Assembly (NCBI RefSeq): GCF_932526225.1 | Contig: NC_064034.1 | Location: forward strand, 16,816,887 to 16,876,886 | Direction: 5' to 3' | Length of the DNA stretch: 60,000 bases | DNA from: Nematostella vectensis | Taxonomy: Eukaryota > Cnidaria > Anthozoa > Actiniaria > Edwardsiidae | In this document: positions 39,245 through 50,975 of the stretch, piece by piece | How the letters are laid out: every line of letters begins with the position of its first letter | Numbering within the stretch: the first letter of the stretch is position 1 | The notes under the pieces: generated by a model | Told to the model about the DNA's origin: nothing | Databases searched by the model: none | Seen by the model: the letters and a program-made list of their open reading frames with translations, nothing else | Translations under genes and position numbers: made by a program

Positions 39245-42200
39245 TCACACTGTTGTACGGGCATTTGAGCTACTTGTGGAGCTTTGTTGAAAGCGAGTCG
39301 AATTTTTCTTTTTCCTGGCAGGAGTTTGGTAGGTCAGTGGTATTCGGTCGTCGTTCTCGCCTTTCCGAGCTTTCTTCATGTTCTTCTCGAGGACTGGGGC
39401 GGGGAGTGCGACTACAAGAATCCCGCTCAGAGAACACAGGGCCCCCGTGAGTCTGCCAACAAGGCTCTCGGGTACAAGGTCACCGTACCTGACAATACAA
39501 ACATTCTAGTTTAATCTACATGATTATAAGTTTACTGCGATTTCGAGCAATCTGTATACAGCACACCCTCATAAAAACATAAAAACAAAACAGAGAAGTT
39601 AAGGTAAAATTTTAAGAGGGGTAACATTGAAACCATTTATACGATTCATGTCAACTCCCGAAACTAATTCTTTGATAATACTAAGGGAAACAATGAGAGT
39701 GGTTTTCTTTAGTCTAGCTTCCAACTCTACTCTGATTGATTAATTGTGTTTTTGAGTGGCCCACGAAAAACTCATGGCAGAAGCCTCATTTTAATTGAAG
39801 TAGAGCGATAGATACGACAGCGCTGGCTTACCCTAGGGTTGTCATTGTTACGATAGTGTACCAGAAGGTTGCAGGTATGCTCGTGAAGTTACTATTCGGG
39901 TCGACGCTCTCGGAATAATAAATCACCGACGAGAACAGGATGATCAGGGCAGCCAATACAACGAACACGAAACTCAACTCCGAGAAACTGTCCTTGAGTG
40001 AGCTTCCCGCCGCGCGTACTTTGGTGCTGTGCCGTGACATCTTGACAATCCGGAAAATCCGGAAAACCCTGAGTACCGTAAAAGGTCCGCTCGAGGCTTC
40101 AGGTACAATAAGCCCCGCGTAGAAAGGTAATATGGCGATCAAGTCTATGATACTCAGGAACTTCTTCATGAATAACCAGCGCTCAGGAGCAGAATATAAT
40201 CGGCACGCGTATTCAGTGGAAAACAGGCACACGCATATTGCTTCTAGAACAAAAAATAAGTACTCGTATTTTTTCCCACAAGTGGTGATCCCACATGGAA
40301 CAGTCTCCACGACAGATGTAACGACGCTGACGGCTATAAAAACTGCTGATATGTAGTGCAGCATCAGTCCAAAAATGTTACCGCTCGGTTCTTCGAAAAG
40401 CTGCCACATTTTGCAGCGGAACCGAGCCGCTCCCTTGAGACTGTCAGGGTCCGTAAGCCCAAGCGCCGGTTTATTGCGTTTTAAATAATCATCGAAGTCT
40501 TCCTTTTGTTCTCCGTATGGCTCGTGACAGCAATCAGACATGATGTCGGCAAGGATGCCGAAATACGCGCACTCGGTCTCGAAGCAGCAGGCACACTCTT
40601 CCTCTGGGTAGTGGAGTTTTCCAGTCTTGTAGAAGGTTATGATATATTTGAACACCTCCGGGTCACGGTCGAAAAAGTACTCCTTCTTGGAAGGGTCGTA
40701 AAAGTGCTGCTTCATCGTGCTCCCGAGAAGTGTGTCTGGGAATTAACGTAATAATTAAAATTAATCAGGATAACAGGTTCAATGACGTTTTGCACATTTA
40801 CTTTTTTTTCTGCTTCTCGATGACTAGTGCATGCTACAATAATTTAATTATCAATAATAATGATGGTGGTTGGTATAATTATTAACTCGTAAGCGACACG
40901 GAATTTTCGCGAGAAAGTTATTTTGCGCTTTCGCGTGCAAAAACAAATTACCGTGGCCACCTTGACAGGAAGTCAGCCAATAAGAATGAAAGAAACATAC
41001 TTTCTGACTGAAAATGGGTTGTACCAGGCAAGCAGAGTGGCAAAGAAATGATCAATTGCGTATCCGAATATGACGTTTATAAGATTTCTGGCAAATTGCA
41101 AACTGATCAAGTGATTTTTTGGAAACGAAGTGTCCCGTCAAGCCAGAGAACGACAAAAAAAAAATCTTTGAATGGAAAAAAGCAATTTCTGGCAAAGAAA
41201 CTTGCGCTATAACTAAATAGCTTTTTGTTGTTGATATTTTGCCGCTAAATGCCTGAGCGCGTGCGAAATTTCCAACCAAAAAGTCACGTGATCTGTAAGC
41301 AAGTCGCCTATTGGCTAACTTTCTGAAGGCTTTGTCCTCGGGGCCACAGTAATAGGGGACTTGCGCTAAGAGATCACGTGACCTTTCTGTGTGCAAACTC
41401 AAAACAAAATGATCAAACAAACAAAAAATAAAAAAGAGAAATGACTGCGTAACACCAGAGAACGACGAAAAAATGAAATCTTTAAATAATATCAAACCCT
41501 TTCTAAAAAAGGCATTCTGACTTTTTTAGTAAGCGTAAGTTGCTATTTTGCCGCCAAAAGCCTGAGCCACAGTTTGCCACCCAAACAGTCACGTGATCTC
41601 TTAGCGCAAGTCACCTACTGGCGCCACAATCTCTGAATAAATACGCGATTTGTTTTGACGATCTTAGAGAAAGGGAATGATCTGTCGCGATTTGACACCA
41701 ATAAGTACAATGGTGGCCTAGTGCCTTTGTTTGATTTAACAAAATGCAGCGAGAAATATGAACTTGGAGCCCTATTAGCAAGGACGCCTTCACCTTGTTA
41801 AAGACATGCGCTTCCTTTTTAATCTTTTACATCTATCGCTTCCGATCAAGAAACGGATGTTTTTAAATGCGGAAATCATTGTGATTTATCTTGTCTAAGA
41901 TGTAGTAAAGAGGATCTGTACACTTTCACTAATCAATTAAACATTGTATGATTGCATTGCATCGTTTCTTGAAAATTACAATTATTATATTTTAAACCAA
42001 ACCATAGCATCTAACATTTGAAGAAGAAAAACAAAGTGGGAGACAAAAGGAAATCGAAAAACTTTCCTCGTTGTTTTGACGTCTGTTTGACGGCGGTTTT
42101 AAGCTTAACAACAAGGCACGATCTAGTCGCAGCGTTCTATTTTTCTATAACTTTAATTGGTTCACTGAATAATACCCAGCTTAAATATTTATGGGTTGGA

Positions 42201-42488
42201 GCCTCAAGAAAATTCATTTTTGAACCAGAAAGGGGATTTAATCATCTATTTTAGAGAGAAAAATCATCAGGCTGTTGTTGGCATTTACCTGGAAAACGGC
42301 TAAAGATCTCAATGTCGACGAGAAAGCGGCGACCGCTGACGTTAATAGTGGTGAAATTGTTGCGGTTTCTGGCCTTCTCTTTCGCTTTCTCTCTCTCTTG
42401 AAGCGCGGTTTTTCGCCTGGCCATTCTGTCAGCTATGAGAGCTAGTACTTCCGCACTCAATTCCTCATCGCTGTCTGAATCATCGACC
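39245..42488 (-). CDS. Voltage-gated K+ channel, Shal/Kv4-like (three exons, N-terminus missing)
   Basis: A tetrameric plasma-membrane K+ channel subunit. Exons on the minus strand are 42289-42488, 39832-40735 and 39245-39488. They join in phase to 448 codons plus TGA. The T1 domain begins NFTTINVSGRRFLVD and runs through FFDRDPEVFKYI; it keeps the Zn-site pattern H-X5-C (GKLHYPEEEC) and a later CC (SDCCHEPY) found in Kv2/3/4. Then come S1 (~187-209), S2, S3 (LSIIDLIAILPFYAGLIV), S4 with five charges (LRVFRIFRIVKMSRHS), S5, pore helix FWYTIVTMTTLG, filter GYGD (residues 368-371) and S6 CSLSGILVVALPAPV. VETVPCG after S1 and the SRHS S4 end favour Shal. The exon at 42488 starts after a good acceptor (ttttatttcag) with an incomplete codon, and its frame has no ATG upstream. 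A further 5' exon therefore lies to the right and was not found. Confidence 0.85.
41090..41615. repeat. Composite inverted/direct repeat in a K+ channel intron
   Basis: Two related blocks: CCAGAGAACGAC.AAAAAA near 41142 and 41457, and GACTTGCGCTAAGAGATCAC at 41358 facing its complement at 41587-41611, around CACGTGA motifs. It looks like overlapping copies of a foldback element. Confidence 0.6.
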
Positions 42489-42514
42489 CTGAAATAAAAC
42501 AATGCTTTTTCCAA

Positions 42515-45500
42515 CCATGTTCACCTCTTTGGCAAGTTTAACCTCCCGCTGAAAAGACTTCAGCAAATCGAAAGATCGAACGAAGTCATACCCAAACTCG
42601 GTCCAAATATGGATATAAAGGTAATTGGCCGTCGCAATTACCTTTCCACGATCCAATATGTGAAGTCGGATTTAGAATCAAACTAAAAAAAAACAAGCAT
42701 TGATTGCTTTGATAGCAAGAAAGGAGAGTTGTTGGGAAATTCTAAATGTGAATGCACTTGTACGCGCGGTATCTCTCGTCATAAGTAGCCGCTAAGCTAA
42801 CACTGCTCCAGAATTAATCTATTTATGGTTTTTAAGCCTAATTAACCACCTTAACTTAAAAGGAGACTTTAAAAAGCAGTTTTTACTTCACCTTTGAGAT
42901 AGGGGAAAATACCCATCAATCAAAACCTTGATCGAGTAGGTTTGTATTTTAAATATAATCGCCCTTTTTTAAGAAAAATTTAAAGTCATGTTTACGATGC
43001 GCGACATACAAGATTTATGTTGCGGTTCAATAAAAAATCTGTTTAGTATATCATTTGGTTTTTAATGATGCTTACAAGCGAAAATTCTTCTTTCTGGAAA
43101 GATACTTTGAAACTTTCCATAAAGTAACCAATCGGTATGACGGGTCTTCGTGATATGTTTGATTGGCGATAAAATTTTCATCCCGGTGACAGTTATGTTA
43201 TTTTTTTAGGATATTAGCAGGTCAGTTTAACCGTGTGTTCGTAATCGCAGTAAAGAACTTACGGACATATGAAGCGAACGCTTGATAAGCCGGCCTCGTA
43301 TTTAGTAAATAAAATGTAAGTAAAATAAGTTGTTCCGGTAAATGATTATATTACTGTAAGGCAACAATACTACTTATCAATAGATAATACAAACATCTGG
43401 TTGAAAACTTTAAAGCCTAAATAACTCCACTGAAAGTTTATGCTAATAATCTGCGAACGCAAAATAGGAAAAAGTCAATTTCATTCTAGATTTACTTGGA
43501 GTCACATTAGCCTGAGGCCCTCAGGGGAGGGGGGGACTGGACTCTCTTCTCTCTCCCCCCTTCTCCCCTAAAAAAGCCTGATACTCAGGTTAGAGTCACC
43601 GGCAACATTATAACTGATCCTGTTATGAGGACGAGGTGACACTTTACTGATGCATTACAAGCCACTATCGCCTCCTACATCACGGTGCGGCTATTTTATG
43701 TCTTGTGTGGGCTTCCTGTGTGGCTATCCGCGAGCGCCTGGTGCATTGTCACTAGTTTACTTCCGGTTGATTAGTAACAATCTCCGATTATTTTAAACGG
43801 GAAAATATTGAATATAACTACAAACCAAAAATTGCTGCCAAAAAATACCCCAAAACAAAAATTATCCCCCTTAAAAAAACATACCATAAAACGTTAGTAT
43901 TAAACGTTAGATAAAACGTTGTTTAGCAGTCAGTATTAACTAATCTAGAAAACGTAGCGTCTCTTTTCGCGCACCCTTAAAATACCAATTCTAATTAAAA
44001 AGTCCATATTCTCTCAGAATTCTAGACGAAGTTCTTTGTTTGTGAAATTACGAACCGTTAGGGAGAGTCTTGTGGTGGAATGCTTAGACAGTCCGGCTGT
44101 GTTTTCATTTCCATTTGTATGGTTACTCTAATAATTACTGCCACCAGAAATGACATGGTTACACTATTTGAATTTAATTGTAGTAACCGCATATTTACGA
44201 CCGCACGTTGCCATTTAGTTGGCAAACAATCCCATCATTCAAAAACATATCGAAAAATGAGATAAATCCTCTGAAATCCATCAAAGCCCGGAATCCATTC
44301 TCTAAATGAAAAAAATAAATTCTAGAAAATAATTGACTTGGCAACTAAATGCACTAAATTAAAACATCATTCTACTGAAACTCGTTTTCTCGTCTTCTAT
44401 TGCTTTTACCAGCAAACTTAGCACTTAGTTTACATGTGCTTAGAGCTACGCCTGCGGGAAAGGTGTGATTGTTGGAATCAAACAAATTGTATAATCCACG
44501 GTTTTATTTCCTACATCAACAAAACAGCATTTTGCAGGTACTAGAATATCGAAGACAACTAGCTTTTGTTGTAAATACTGCGAGACAAGTTGATTCGTTG
44601 AAGTAATACGCACAGCCTTCACAATGTTTTGTTGCAAAATGAAACGTGCAATTTTTGTTGTTGTAAGTCAAGATAGATGATTTAGTTGCTCGTATTACCG
44701 TACCCTAAGAGAGTGTTTATGAAATGAAGCGATGTTTATTATATTTATTGCAAGTGCCTCGCCAAAAAGGAAAGATGGATTAACATAAAACTTATAATGT
44801 ACGTTTAATTATAAAGGTTTTTACTTTAAAAGGTCTTCGAGGAAACACCTCCCAAGCAACAACAAAAGTGCAACACAAAAAAGTGGGCTTTAAAAACCGT
44901 ATTATTGTGTTTTGTTTACCCTCTGGATCATCGCGATCTAATGCAAACAGAATATTTTATCATCTGATCATTGAATTAGGCAAATCTTTTTCTCTATACA
45001 ATGAGTTATCTCGCATTTTTTGTCGTTATTTGCTGACTGCTAGATCAGTATTACCCCGGTACTACCAAATGGTGCGGTAGTAATTAGATACTGGAAAAGC
45101 GTTCATTTTCAATCATCATTTTTCAAGTGTAATATCATGTTGAAAAGTGATCCATCCGGGGTTGATATGAATAAATAAAACAAGCTAAAAAATAAAAGCG
45201 TTTAATGCAGGCTTGATGGCTATTGCATTAATTTTTAGACGCAATTGTACGGCGCCAGTGACTATGGGAAACTAAAGAGATATGGGCGAAATTGCTTGAT
45301 GTTTTATTGAAATGCTCATTGGTCACCTGCTATTGTATGGCTTAACTAGAAAACCAGTAATTGTATTCACTTAGATAAACAAAAAAAATGTTCTACCAAA
45401 CCACAAATCATTATCCCCAGTTAGAAATAGGTTCAACAAGAGAAATTTTGTGCTAGTTAGGGTTTTCTGTTATTGGTTAATCTAAGCCTAATATATAGAG

Positions 45501-48360
45501 GATTTAAATAATCTACTTATAGACGGATAATACGCCATTTTCTCAGATATTCAACTTGTCTTTTTAACGAATTTTATTCTTTTGACACGAAACTTGGCAC
45601 TTCCACTTTAAAGCGTATGATATTCGTGTATAAAAAACGTCCTTAATTGTTACCTATCGGCGATAATAATTCAGCCCTATTTGATATTGACATTTGCTAG
45701 AAAACATAGGAGGAATAGTGTTTATGCTAATGTGCTGGTCGGCAATTAGAAAAAGGAAAACAGAACGGTTGACAAATCGCCTTTCTACGAACCCTAGAGA
45801 AAATGAAATGAAATGGAAATTGACTAGTTTTAAAGGCCGTATTCCTTAATTTATTGAAGTTCATTGTCAAAATTCGTTTTGGCAAAGGAAGCATGATTTG
45901 TTTTATTTTTATCAATATTGCAAATGTGAAAAATTTCCATTAATAGGCCATAACCATGACGGTAACATGGACTTTTATAGTCACCAAGTAAGCAAAGATA
46001 TCTCGGGCAGAACTCTTAGGACCCCGAAGAAAGAAAGAAAGAAAGAAAGAAAAACAATAACACGTGCGAAATTAATAATGAATTCAGTGAGTCTTTTTGA
46101 CAATGTAAACTTTAGCTTTCTCGTTAGGACAAATACACGAAACAGCGGGTTCTGAATATTTAAAAAAAAGTAAATTGTCTATCATTTGAAAATACATGAA
46201 CTTCGTAGAGGATAGCTCCAAGTTTTTTAAAATGTTTTTTTTTTATAGAGTTAGCAGCTCTTTAAACAGATCGATCTAACGAAGGAATCATTTTCTAGTG
46301 AAACAACGTAGAAAATATGATTTTCATTAACTTACTTTGCCATCGCGAGCCGATTGAAGATTATGTCTTGTGGTGGGACGGGACTGATTAATACGTGTTT
46401 ATTTTAGAACATTTTCTTTCTGATGAACACATCAAGATGACAGTTTTACTTTGCACACGGCAGATGGCGACTCGAGCATACGTAGAAGAGTTATCCCACG
46501 GTCTTCTCTTGTTGCCATGTTTGAGTCTCTACGTTGTGTTGCGGAACTAGAGACTGGCGTCAGAATAAGTGGCTATAATTATCGCCTCGCTAGAGTGCAT
46601 TGAATTATTTATGCCGTTCAGTAGTTTTCTTAATTGTGTTATCGCCTGTGAGATTTTCAATTTTAGGAAACACAGATTAGTAAGGATTATTGGTATCTGC
46701 TATCAAAACATAGAAGTGATTGAGACTTTAATGGGCCTTTTAGAAAGTTAGACATTTGGAGAGCATAGATGTTTTCTTTTTAAAGGGTCTTGGAGCCCAT
46801 CATTAGCACGGGAAAGTAGCCTTTTGCAAGTGAGAACTTGTAACACATAGCCAGGGGTCAGGCCCGTATCCAGGATTGGCTAAGGAGGGGAGGAGAGGGG
46901 GGGGGGGGGGTTACGCAGGTACACGCTACTTGCGTTATTTATCCCCAGATGCACGCTTCTTGCGTTATTTATCCCCAGATGCACGCTTATTGCGCGGTTT
47001 CTCTCTAGATACACGCTTCTTGCGTGGTTTTTCTCTAGATACACGCTACTTGCGCGGTTTCTCGCTAGGTACACACTGCTTGCGTGGTTTATCCCCAGAT
47101 GCACGCTACTTGCGTGGTTTTTCCCTAGATACACACAACTTGCGTGATTTCTTCCACCACTTATAACATTTCATCTTTATGAGCGTCTGTTTTGGGAGTC
47201 ACCTCTTTTTTCAACGTAAGGCGTGATTTAGAGCTCCTATTTGATTAAGGTTTTGTAATATATTCATAATGAAAATTTTCAGTGTTTTTCTTTTTACCGT
47301 CGCTTCTTATATAGGGGAGCTTTGGGTTTATAGCTTTGACTTTAAAAAAAGAGATACGAAAAAGGGCTCTTAAAAGATTGCGGTCCTACCTGATATCACG
47401 AAAACTGATATCAAAAATGTTTTTCTCATAATCCATTTTGCTGCAGTGTTTGGTTTCTACTTGTTTCTGTAGAATGGTTTACATATGGTCGCCTCTGCCT
47501 TTTGTTCGAGAAAACTCTTACTTGTCTTTTATATTAATGAGGCGACACACGAGCTATATAGCCAATTTGTGTGTTCTGTGGTGATTTATTTAAAAACCGC
47601 AATGGGCGTCCCTTCAGGATTAAAATCGATTAAATAACTCCGAGCTTCTAGGTCCATACAAAAGGCTTTTTTCGCATTTGTTAGAATTTGTTCAAATGTT
47701 TTAATCGATTGCATTCTAATTGCGCCCTATGAAAAGGAAAAAAACAAGCTAGACAGCTCTGAAAGAAACCGCATTTTGTGGTTTAGTCTCATAGATCCAA
47801 CATCACTCTTTTTTCTAAATGTCGATGAATAGTTTAAGAACTAACCAGGGACGGATTTGTCTCAAATTTTCTGTCTTATTGTTATCAATAAATAATTATC
47901 CTAACCAGCCACTTTATTCGTTAAACAAAACCTATAAATACAGAATGATAAATTGTGTATCCCTGCTATGGCAGACAAAACGCTTCGTTTTGTTTCTATA
48001 TTGAGCATTTCGTGGCTTCTGATAATTGATGATGGCGATCGAGGTCCTTTGTGGGGCCTATCAGCCTTATTAAGCCTTGAAAGATTAAGGTAATCCTTTC
48101 TTATTCTACCAACAGCCTAAGGTTTTGAGATGTTCCCGTACGACCGACAAGAGCTATGACGTAATTACGATATAAGGTCTGGTCCACTTGCGCTTGATGT
48201 CAAGGGCATACAACGAGGCCCCATTCCCGGAACATGTAAATGGCATATTTCGTCGTTCGAATATGTTCTTATGCCGTAAATATCAATTTTTAAAGTTGCT
48301 GGGGGAAAATTATCTGTTCCTTTTTCCCAGGAGGTACCTTTTTTTCTTTTTTTTTTCTCA
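42515..48360. other. 5.8 kb without a recognisable gene
   Basis: AT-rich sequence with only short chance ORFs. The missing 5' exon of the K+ channel gene should lie in or beyond this stretch but cannot be picked out by eye. Contents noted: a CT-rich tract at 43520-43565, a short dispersed repeat at 43745-43800 (shared with 59135-59190), a GAAA run at 46027-46052, and a 30-bp minisatellite at 46915-47160. Confidence 0.6.
46915..47160. repeat. 30-bp minisatellite
   Basis: About eight units with ACACGCTTCTTGCGTGGTTT followed by .TC.CTAGAT, preceded by a run of 14 G at 46897-46910. The period is a multiple of three, so repetitive ORFs appear on both strands; they are not genes. Confidence 0.88.
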
Positions 48361-50975
48361 GCCAGCAGTTGTTAGGCATTTTAGCACATGAATAATTGCC
48401 CGTAAAACCGATTGAACGATTTTATCCCAACCCACCGCTTCAGCGCCCCCTCCCCCCCCAAAAAAAAAAACCACCATTATCGCCACCATCACCACTTTAA
48501 ACACCAGCATCATTACGATCACTAATCACCATCATCACCACCATCATTGCAATCACAAAAAAACCATCACTACCACCACCACCATCCCTATACAGCATCA
48601 TTACATATCACTATAACCACCACTATCATTGCAATCACCATCACTACCACCACAACCATCACTATACAGCATCATTACATATCACCTTCATCGCCATCAC
48701 CACTTTAAACACCAGCATCATTACGATTACCATTATCGCCACCACCACCGCCACCATCACCACTCTAAACACCAGCATCATTACAATCAATAATCATCAC
48801 CATCACCACCGCCATCGTCACAATAACCACCACCCTCATTAATCACCACTTACCATCACTACTACCACAACCATCACTAACACCACCATCATTGCAATCA
48901 ACATCACTACCACCACAACCATCACTATACAGCATCATTACATATCACCTTCATCGCCATCACCACTTTAAACACCACCATCATTAAGATTACCATTATC
49001 GCCACCACCACCGCCACCATCACCACTTTAAACACCAGCTTCATCACAATCAATAATCACCACCACCATCATTATCATCGCCATCATTACCATCACCATC
49101 ATTATCGTCACCATCATTACCATCACCATCATTATCGTCACCATCATTACCACCACCATCATTATCATCGCCATCATTACCATCGCCATCATTATCATCG
49201 CCATCATCATCATCACCATCATTATCATCGCCATCATTATCGTCACCATCATTATCGTCACCATCATTATCGTCACCATCATTATCGTCACCATCATTAC
49301 CATCACCATCAGTATCGTCACCATTACCATCACCATCATCACCATCACCATCATTATCGTCACCAATCACCACACCTAGGTTCGTAGCAGGGGGTGGGGC
49401 ACTGGGGGCATGTTCCCCCCACAATTATAAGGAAATTACCATTGATTGGGGCGTGGCTGTGCCCCCCCAAATTTTCTTAATGTTTCTGTATTATGCTCCC
49501 TCTCCTCAATCTTACGTGGCCTGCTACGGCTCTGACACCACCATCACCATTTTAAACCCTACCATCATAACGATAACCGTTATCGCCATCGCCATCAACC
49601 ACCAACAGCAGCATAAACACCATATCACGCAGTTATTACTACCAACATCATGGTCCCCACTACCACCATCATATACCATTCACCACCAGGCGCGTACTGC
49701 AGGATTTGCTGAGGGGGGAGAGGGGGGGGGCTGTTTTTAACCTCTTTAGACCGCCTATTCATTTTTACCATTTTATTTTTACCATTCATTTTTCTGCCTC
49801 CTTTTTACCATTCATTTACCAAGGGTACATTGCTTAGAGAAATTAAATTTTTTGAGAGCTTTGTTCCTTCAAAAAGCCGTCTCTTGTAAGAAAGAAGATA
49901 CAAAAGATATTTACTCTGATTTGATAGTTCTATAAACTTAGATGGAGAGCTAAAAGTTTTATTTCATAGGTGTTGATGAAAAGATTCGCGCACAGTCAAT
50001 CAAAAGTGCAACAGTGACTGTTGGTGTCGCGAATTTTCAAACTTTGTACAAGTTGTAGAAATACATGTTGAAGTAAAATAATTTTGTTGTAATAAAGTAC
50101 TGCATTGTAAATGTAGTCAATATTATCGGCTTGTTTTATCTAACTAGGCTCAGTGTTTGGCTGGATTGTTATCGTTACAACGAACAGTGAGAACGAGAGA
50201 CTCCCCGCCAAGGGCCTAGGTTCACCTTTTTATTCTGGAACCTCGTGTTTAAAAGAGTTCGATACATGACACATTTGTGTTTGTGAAATTTCCGTACAGA
50301 TTTCCCACCACGTTCCAAGATTTTCCAGTTATTTGATTTAAACCTTTATACATGTTTATTGATGAGATAAAATGAAAATGCAATGTTCTTCAAGACCCTG
50401 CCACACAATAGAGGGAATACAACGAGATAAGAGCATTGGATATTCTTGAATATCTTATGTGTTCACAGGACCGTGCACTAAATAAGGATAAACTCTGACA
50501 ATGTCGTCCCCACAGCCACATACCTTTTGTGAGTAAGGCCGGAATCGCCTTGACTCAAAACTTCGTTATTCCTTCTCCCTCAAGAAATATTTTAATTAGT
50601 TCTCATAGAAGACATCGCAGCATTAGATACCGTTATACAGCGCCATAATAACTGAGGCACCGGTCTTTATCTTGCCATGTTATAATGAGAAAGAGAGAGT
50701 TATTGCCCGCCCCTTTTTCAAAGCTAATTATCTCACATCTTTTAAATGGTGCTCCTGATCCCCTCAATCAGTTTGAGTTCGATTTAATGTATCTGAAGCA
50801 GCGTTATCAGATAAGAGAAATATCTTACAGGCATGTCGGGCCTAATTCGCCCAAAGAAAGCGCGCAAAATTTCTCATTTATCTTAGCTTTTTGTCATAGC
50901 GATTTTCTTATAAAACCGAATTTCTCAAGATTGCGTTTCTTTGTCATGATTTTCTTAGATATTAACTCATTAGTT
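48361..50975. repeat. 2.6-kb tandem duplication, copy A (with CAT/CAC triplets)
   Basis: This unit begins GCCAGCAGTTGTTAGGCATT and is repeated in direct tandem at 50976-53628. It holds about 1 kb of CAT/CAC/ATC triplets (48470-49370), then about 1.5 kb of unique-looking AT-rich sequence ending ATTAACTCATTAG. No coding capacity beyond triplet-repeat ORFs. Confidence 0.88.

Noticed and set aside
39253-39514. Plus-strand ORFs that look like a final coding exon (...VVVLAFPSFLHVLLEDWGG...)
   Set aside because: The minus strand encodes the Kv filter and S6 (GYGDLVPES, GILVVALPAP) with matching splice phases; the plus-strand frames are shadows.
42289-42514. Taking the first K+ channel exon as starting at a methionine before ALFYFRVDD
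   Set aside because: The codon there is TTG, and a strong acceptor lies in front of GTCGATGAT. The exon is internal and the true start is elsewhere.
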